Shown in pieces: positions 57,701-64,000 of a stretch of 64,000 nt of DNA. Every line of letters starts with the position of its first letter. Within the stretch, counting starts at the first letter, position 1. The notes under the pieces were generated by a model. It did not search any database, had not been told where the DNA came from, and saw only the letters and a list, made by a program, of their open reading frames with translations. The translations under genes and the position numbers were made by a program. Source of the DNA: Neoechinorhynchus agilis (lineage: Eukaryota; Acanthocephala); the NCBI GenBank assembly GCA_051530055.1, contig CM121342.1:992001-1056000 (forward strand). The letters are read 5' to 3'.

Positions 57701-58754
57701 TATGGAGCCAGTGGGCGATCTCAAACCCTGACCCTGCCCTTACCGCAGCCTCGCAACCGCCGTGGAACCCAGCGACTAGTGGACTTGAAACAGCGACATA
57801 TCGAGCGCGTTCTGAACGCGCACCACTAGGCCACTGGGCCCAATTATGTAAGTACCACGCTTGAGTCAATTCACTTTCGCCTTTGTTCAATGTTACATTT
57901 TTGAACTCCACAACACAATTTGGGATGGACTTAGGCGAGGAAGTTCGGCCATTCTGGAGTTGCAAAATTACAGTGTACCCGAATAAAATTCCTGCAGACG
58001 TTCTTTGTTTTGTATTCGGTGTTATGTTTCTGTAGCTCAAAAGGAATTGATCGCGCATTCTTATTTCGATCGCTGCTGATTTACCACCGATGCCAGCAAT
58101 TTTCATACTCTCAAACTGAAAAAGCGGACCGTGTTTTAAATTCCAAGCATTCGGTCATTTATGCTAAACGTATTGTAATATTTTTGCATCGAATTTAATT
58201 TTCTTTTTCAGATATTTTAGCTCATTAAGTAATCTAAACACAGAATATTTATATGTAAAAACTATCTAACTTTCCATGTATCTCAAAAATCAACTGATCT
58301 CTTTTACAACTTTTGCTATGAAACTTCCCTAATGTTATAAACAGTGCGATGGGTATTCATTTAATGATCTGCCTGTATTAAACTTAGAGAATATCCTTAA
58401 ACAAAATCGATTAGAAAGCGAATAAGCACTCTTAACGTACATGCGTGATTGTGTTGATCCTTGATGTATGTGTAAGCTAAAAAATAAAGATCCAAGCAGA
58501 TTAGTATTTTATCGCAGTTTTTTAATCCAAAGAGGACGATGATTTAAAAAGATATATCGCCGATATTAGAAAGGGAGTGAAAACAGTGGGGATTTATGTT
58601 CGATTGTAACGGGACGCTTATTTTTCGTATCCAGCGATTTGTCGACACTTATTTGATGATTTAAACAATGGATTAAGTTTAGCAATCGAGGATTCACGTC
58701 TCATATTAACAAATCTGAATAAATATTTTATTTGGTTAAATTTTATAAAATTCT

Positions 58755-59142
58755 TTATCTCCTCATCTGGCAAATGTATCCGTTTTCCGTTGGAGTTGGA
58801 AGATGAGCAGATGGATGAAATTGACGTGCCAGAATCCTGACAAAACGAGGTTCGAACAATCTGTCTGGTTGAAGAACAGCTTCGATGCGAGCATCAACAT
58901 ATTCCCATTTGTCAGCGAGTAGCTAATCGATGAAATCGGTAAAAGAATTTAATGTTTTTTAAACTTACCCGAACAACGATGGGAACTTTTTCTCTATTGA
59001 TGGGGAATCCAACATTATAATCCTTCAACTCAAGACTGACCGTTCTTTGTCGTCTAAGTTCATCGCAAATTCTATTGTGAAGTTCAAAAACGTATAATTG
59101 AACAACAGCGAAGGTGAATTGACTGAGGCACGGAATTGGCAT
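58755..59142 (-). CDS. Small two-exon protein, right-arm copy of the 31150 gene
   Basis: Exact mirror of 31150-31537 as far as I can see: exon 1 58969-59142, exon 2 58755-58922, phase-0 intron, ending YICQMRR. Same caveats on function as for the left-arm copy. Confidence 0.55.
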
Positions 59143-59682
59143 AGTGAACTTATATTGCGCTTAAAACTAGTACTTGCATTATCCATTTATTGAAGGAAAG
59201 GAGGTTGATTTTATTGATTTGTTATTTTCGAAAATAAAAACAAATAATATAGAACAATAATTTATTACGCTTTAGGAATAATGTTATCGAAATGTTGCAC
59301 GTCAATAATCACGATACTTCTAAACGATAAAAATGTCAACATTTTAGAATTTAACAAAATGTACTATATTTTTTATTTGTTTAAAGGCAAAATATATCAT
59401 TGTCCTCATTTCTATAAAATGTAATCTCCTGTGGTTGATTTGATGGCGCACTTCGGTGGACAATCTGGAAATCCATTCTCGATCGTCGCAGCCAATTGTT
59501 TCTCCGATAATGATGATGCGCAAACCAGTGCTGCCTGTGCATCTCAGCATAAGTTGCCTGTTTCACCATTTAAGGATGATGGTAATCTCGATCTGAAATC
59601 CTTGACCTTATTTACTTTGGAACAGAAATTGAGAAACGACAGATAATCCGATAGTTCATCTCGCGTCATCTTAATCCCACCA

Positions 59683-59937
59683 GTGGAGGATAAAAAGCAT
59701 AAATCTGGCTCATGCGCAAGTGCCACTCAGAAATCGCTAGTTGATTACACCGAAGTAGTAAAGACAAGAGAAAGTGACTTAGAGAAAATCAGTACTCAGC
59801 ACGCACAGCTATCGATGGAATGTCAGTGCAATTACGAGCAATACGAAAAATATCATAGATTCGATATGAGTAATAAAGGCCATTGCATTCATTTCGTCAA
59901 TATATACGTTTCTGTGATTGATTGGATCTTAGTTTAG
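59683..59937 (+). pseudogene. Possible caspase exon fragment (right arm)
   Basis: Mirror of 30355-30609, same 84-residue frame ending in the CIHFVNI region. No further caspase exons recognised downstream. Confidence 0.3.
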
Positions 59938-60218
59938 CTTAGTTGATTTTTCTTCAAAGTCTAATTTTATTATTTAAACAGGACATTTTTTTAAATCTTG
60001 ATTTATCATTTCATTATGCTTAACCAGTGGGGGCTCCCGGTCTACGCAACCCTGATCCCTTCCCAAATTTGATCTTCACTGAATTCAAACAGGTTTTAGA
60101 TTCCATCAATCAGAACCTCGGCCCGGACTCAAATTACAATCGTTGCTCCACATCAGACATGTCAACTCTCCTGTACTCCCTTAGTTTCGTTGTTCGAAAT
60201 CCGTCCTCTCAATATGAA

Positions 60219-61760
60219 CGAGTTCCAGCCTTCTTACTCATAATGGAGTAGATCATTTGATTTGTTTCATCATCAATGAAGTTCACTTTTTCGAAACATA
60301 TAAGCTCTGTGGGCGATTTTTGGTTGTGGTTGTTGTGTGGATGGTACTTCCTGCTTTTGATTCCGCGGTCTATAATCCATTTGGGATATCCCATCATTTT
60401 TAGCTTCTGGACTATCTTCTCCCTTTCTTTACTCCACGCCCATCGAGTGGATGAGATAAGAGAGGCTCTTCGGAAGTATGAAGAGACCGCCGAGATTTTA
60501 TGCCTTATCGGTTGGTGGGTTGACCAGTGTGGTGGTACGAAAAAGTGAGGTGCTAACTTTGCCTTGCGATGAGCGCTTGACAAGGACGTCCAGGAACGAG
60601 ACCTCACCGTCCATGCCCTCTTCATTGACTGTCCACTGCATGTGTGAATCTTGAATATTCAGATCAGCATCTAGTGAATCTTCGTTGTGGTTTGAATCAG
60701 TTAGAATGAATGCATCGTCTACATAACGCCAACATCGATTTACATAACTATGAAAATCCAAGAAAGTGGACTCTCAATCCCGCATGTAAATGTCGCACAA
60801 AGTCGGAGCTAGTGGAGATCCCATGGCTACACCATCTTTTTGATCGTAAAAAGAACCCTCGAATTCGAAGGCTGTCATACTCGTGCACCATTGAATTAGG
60901 GAATACCACGTACCACGGTCCAAACGTGGTTCACTGCAATTCTTCGATAGTAAATCAGCTGATAGTTCGATCGTTTTGGTCAACGGGACATTGGTGAAAA
61001 GAGCATTAACATCGGCCGTAAACATTCTGTGGAGCTTAACGTTTATTTTCCTGATCTCAATCGCAAACGTAGGTCCATCCTTGATGTGCGAGGCGGAAGT
61101 TGCTACAATCGATCTTAATAAAACATTAATCCATTCGGATAGGTGATGGTTGAACGACATGTAACTGGCTATAATTGGACGGTACTGCATGATTGGCTTG
61201 TGAATCTTCGGAAGGAGATATAGAAACGCACACTTAGCCGATGATGATCGCGTCGCGTTGTAAAATTGAAGACTGATCAGAGACCGGTTCAACAAGTTCC
61301 TTAGGAAATCGTTAAATTTAATTTCTCTGCTTCGCATGGGATATTTCGCCAGCCTCACGAATTTGTTAGAGTTAAGAGGATCGATAGCCCCCTTTTGATA
61401 ACCTTCCATGTCCACCGCTACTAAAGCGCGTCCTTTGTCAGATTTGCAAATCATTATTGATGCCACATCCTTCACGGACTTCGCGATTGCCATTTCATCA
61501 TTATCATTGCGAACGTTCCGACTACGAGCTTTCCTGTCATAGGCCACAATTGAACTCATCAGATCTGGATGTGGGTTTATGAGCAGCTCTATATCACATC
61601 GGATTTTAGTCGATGGAATATTATTCTTAATAATATAGTCGGGTCCCTTGTTCAGCAAATTCAGTTGCCTTGGGGAGAAGGTGTGTTTTGATTTATTTAC
61701 GAAGTAGCCGCGCTCTTCCCATGTTTTCGGTCTTAATTGTTCAAGCTTCCGTAAAGGTTC
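60219..61760 (-). mobile_element. Penelope-like element copy cut by the right arm
   Basis: Minus strand 61760 to 60219 matches the 10830-12370 part of the best PLE at roughly 97 percent by eye (WEERGYFVNKSKHTFSPRQL; FTADVNALFTNVPL; CWRYVDDAFIL; the start of the endonuclease part with SELICFEKVNFIDDE-type sequence). It stops abruptly at 60219, exactly at the outer edge of the inverted repeat arm, before the GIY-YIG core. Its 5' side at about 61745-61776 abuts the next, oppositely oriented PLE piece. Confidence 0.85.
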
Positions 61761-62198
61761 CGTTATTGTCAAGCCTTCTGCACAAGGCAAAGTTAGCACG
61801 TCACTTTATCACAGGGCGAACCTAACATGGGGACCACCACACTGGTCAAGTCACAAACCGATGAGGTATAAAATCTCGGTGGTCACTTCGTACTTCCGAA
61901 GAGCTTCTCTTATTTCATCCACTCGATTGGCGTGGAGTAAAGAAAGGGAGAAGATAGCGCCGAAGCTAAAAATGATGGGATATCCCAAATGGATTATAGA
62001 CCGCGGAATCAGAGGCAGTAACTACCATCCACTATCTCATCTACTCGATTTGCATGGAGTAGAGAAAGGGAAAGAACAATACAGGAGCTGAAAATAAGGG
62101 GATATCCCAAATGGATTATAGACCGGGGAATCCGAGGCTGTAACTATCATCCGCAAAACAACAAAAAATCTTCTGCAGAACCTGTATGCTTCGAAAGA

Positions 62199-62672
62199 GT
62201 GAACTTCATTGATGATGAAACAAATCAAAATATCTACTCCATTATGAGTAAGAAGGCTGGAACTCGTCTCTATAACAATAAAGGAATCGCCCTCAGATGC
62301 ACATTCAAGAGGAAGAGTAAAACTGAGCCGATGCATGGGTTTTACAGAATGCACTGTGAACAGTGTGATAAAGTCTACATCGGACAAACGATGAAGGGCA
62401 TTAAGATGAGGGTCTCGCAACACAAGCAAGCTTGCATTCGATTTCAGCATTCTTCGGCAATCTCAAATCATCAAGAGACTTTTAAGCATCGCGCTGATTT
62501 TAATGGCACCTACTTTATAGAAATAGAGCAAAACTTAAAAAGACGGCTTGCTTTGGAGGCCTTACACGTCGCTGCGTCAAACACAATGGAGGGAAATAAA
62601 GCTAATTTTAGCTTGAAACTTCCAACCAGCGACGTGTTAAAAATCAATGCTAAAATCATGGAAAAAACGTAG
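62199..62672 (+). CDS. GIY-YIG endonuclease domain, second copy
   Basis: 157 residues open, about 90 percent identical by eye to residues 52-210 of the domain at 12146-12811. All recognisable core features (FY, VYIGQT, R, H) are kept. Lacks the upstream part in the same frame. Confidence 0.8.
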   Translation: MNFIDDETNQNIYSIMSKKAGTRLYNNKGIALRCTFKRKSKTEPMHGFYRMHCEQCDKVYIGQTMKGIKMRVSQHKQACIRFQHSSAISNHQETFKHRADFNGTYFIEIEQNLKRRLALEALHVAASNTMEGNKANFSLKLPTSDVLKINAKIMEKT

Positions 62673-62749
62673 TGGTCCCGAACTTCGAGTTTGGCAATCC
62701 CGCGCACTTGAGCTTAAAACCTTAATGTGCAAAACTCGTTTTTAGATGA

Positions 62750-62782
62750 CTGATGAGGCGAGGTTACCTCGCGAAATATTTC
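62750..62782 (+). ncRNA. Hammerhead ribozyme-like motif in PLE terminal repeat (best copy)
   Basis: CTGATGA, then (G)GCGAGG-TTA-CCTCGC as a 6 bp stem II, then GAAA, a four-base loop and UUUC, which gives the minimal stem III and C17 expected of PLE hammerheads. An upstream AUUUUUAGAU and downstream AUCAAAAU could pair as stem I with a bulge. One extra G between core and stem II is unexplained. Confidence 0.55.
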
Positions 62783-62870
62783 CAATAAATCAAAATCGAA
62801 TAGGTAATGACCGGGAGTATGTTCACCAAAATTATACTTTGACTTACCCGAAGGATTTTCTATCGATGGT

Positions 62871-63086
62871 TTCCTGTTATATCGGATCTTAAGGATCAGT
62901 TTTTCTTCATATCGATTCCGCGAAGGATCAGCTTTCCGTTGGAACTGCATGGATCTCTTTATGTGTATATAAATTATCAGCATTTTTTCCCGAAATGCCC
63001 CGCTATAAAGTTTGTAATCTAATGACATAAAATCGAGAGAATATCTCGATCAAATCGTGCTTTATAATAACCACATAAATTTGTTT
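62871..63086. other. PLE flank with a block shared with 26860-26935
   Basis: AAAGTTTGTAATCTAATGAC, ATCGAGAGAATATCTCGATC and CGTGCTTTATAATAACCACA match 26858-26930 closely. The ATCGAGAGAATATCTCGAT block is palindromic. Probably part of a dispersed PLE-associated repeat. Confidence 0.5.
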
Positions 63087-63690
63087 TTACAGTTTTTTTG
63101 CGACGTATGATTTGGAGGTCTTCGCCCGTTTTCGAGTTGCTTCGGATGCGAGATCCAGCTCCTTTATTGTCTGATCCTGAATCAAATGAATTTCGCAATC
63201 TTCTTTTGTGGTTGTTTTAGACATTAAGCTGGAAAGTGTGTCACCAAGTTGGTTGTTTTCCCCTTTTATGAACTCGAATTCATAATTATATTGAGATAAT
63301 TCGATCCCCCGTCGATACAAAAGCTGATTAAACACTTTCGACACATTCCGGTTTACACCGAAAAGTAAATTTCATCGGCATATGGTCGCGGTAGCGCTAA
63401 AATCGCATAAACTTTTGTAGCACTCGGCGGTAGGCGGGATGACTAGCACTCATCTGTAACTGCATGCGCGGCGCTTGGGTTCGGAATCGGGTTTAATTCG
63501 GAAAAAGTCAACCAATCCCAAGAAATCCCACTCCGTTTGTCTTTTCCGCAATTACCATTGGAGCTGCCTATTCGATAGGACAATTCCGTGCTTCAACCGT
63601 TTCGAGAATGTTTGCCTCAACTTGTCGTTGTATTCCCTGCTCAATCTTTTCTTTTAATTCGAGAGGAATTCCTCTACTTTTATGACATCT
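63087..63690 (-). mobile_element. Ty3/Gypsy remnant
   Basis: Minus strand: start of a reverse transcriptase region (about 63480-63690) and, further downstream, the end of the RNase H region (about 63087-63344). The rest of the element is missing between and around them. Broken, with a few breaks and a large loss; similar age class to the 40140 element or older. Confidence 0.75.
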
Positions 63691-64000
63691 TGTAATTGCA
63701 TATCGAGACACTCCGCATTTTAAAGCAATGAATCGAGTTGCAATTAAAATTAAAAAGGAATTTCAGCTCCGAAAGATCCAAGAAAACATGCAATGTCACT
63801 GCGGAGAACGTGGTTCGAAAAGAAAAAAGAGACTTCATTAAAAGGACAAAGAACCGATCGATGAAAGGAGTCCGGGGATGTGAAATCAGATAGTGATTCA
63901 AGCATAGACAGCACGAATCCAGAAGTTTCCCGGGAGATCGATAGAAAAATTCAATCCAATTGTTCAGAATTTTTAGCTCTTCAACAAAGACTTCAGAAAT
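63691..64000. other. Right edge, nothing recognised
   Basis: A-rich on the plus strand with charged short frames (KRKKRLH-type). May be the 5' part of the Gypsy remnant or unrelated; no supported call. Confidence 0.3.

Larger units (their letters stand above)
54741..60218 (-). repeat. Right arm of giant inverted repeat (5478 bp)
   Basis: Reverse complement of 30074-35552. The outer edge falls inside a Penelope element (after GGAACTCG read on the minus strand); the inner edge is at 54741. All left-arm features are mirrored here: the small two-exon gene at 58755-59142 (-), its relatives at about 56628-57007 (-) and 57842-58022 (+), LINE pieces, SINE heads and the caspase-like fragment. Confidence 0.95.
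61776..62870 (+). mobile_element. Penelope-like element 3' portion with GIY-YIG, head-to-head with previous copy
   Basis: Starts at CACAAGGCAAAGTTAGCAC (equivalent to 12031 of the best copy) and runs through the endonuclease (62199-62672: MHGFYRMHCEQCDKVYIGQT, MRVSQHKQA) into a terminal repeat ending at about 62870. It contains an internal tandem duplication (about 61917-62035 and 62036-62155). Partial inverted arrangements of this kind are common for PLEs. Confidence 0.83.

Noticed and set aside
30074-60218. Giant transposon with 5.5 kb terminal inverted repeats
   Set aside because: No target duplication, no terminal motif, and the spacer holds an unrelated mix of host and transposon sequence; a segmental inverted duplication explains it better.
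1-64000. CRISPR arrays, bacterial operons or organelle DNA
   Set aside because: No regular spacer-repeat pattern, and genes have spliceosomal introns and animal-type families throughout.

Overview
The window is AT-rich animal DNA from a small-bodied invertebrate whose phylum I cannot fix. Host genes have short GT-AG introns (about 45-70 bp) and very short spacers. Three C1q genes sit head to tail, with splice-acceptor-like sequence just before each start codon, as in animals with spliced-leader trans-splicing and operons. The mobile elements (Penelope-like elements with GIY-YIG, LINEs with a C-terminal endonuclease-like domain, Ty3/Gypsy, tRNA-derived SINEs) are metazoan.
Layout: 1-3044 (-) a multi-exon beta-propeller/WD-like gene running off the left edge; 3632-6828 (+) three secreted collagen-stalk/C1q genes; 7442-20340 (-) four small three-exon genes that I interpret as a cysteine-rich divergent stefin (type 1 cystatin) family, split up by a LINE copy (8527-10255), a Penelope-like element (10688-12964), a Q/M-rich nuclear protein gene (15265-16892, +) and a LINE remnant; 20624-21349 (-) a four-helix membrane protein; 21870-23860 another LINE copy; 24732-25496 (-) ALKBH6; 27227-28577 (-) CARNMT1; 29575-30265 (-) a second type of LINE.
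The right half is dominated by a nearly perfect inverted repeat: arms 30074-35552 and 54741-60218 (5.48 kb each, with only one A-run difference and one substitution noticed), separated by 19.2 kb. Each arm carries a small intact two-exon gene plus two damaged relatives, a caspase-like exon fragment, LINE ends, tRNA-like SINE heads and an unclassified repeat. The spacer holds a degraded Penelope copy, a broken Ty3/Gypsy element, LINE copies, an inverted SINE pair, a kinase pseudogene and an intact palmitoyltransferase-like gene with SHHC in place of DHHC. The right arm ends inside a Penelope element (60219-61760), which is followed by an oppositely oriented Penelope fragment ending in a hammerhead-like motif, and then a Gypsy remnant.
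The most notable points are the C1q mini-operon, the stefin-like family with vertebrate-like intron positions, the young giant inverted repeat with signs that its spacer has flipped, and the hammerhead-like cores in Penelope ends. All product calls come from reading the sequence; no search was run.
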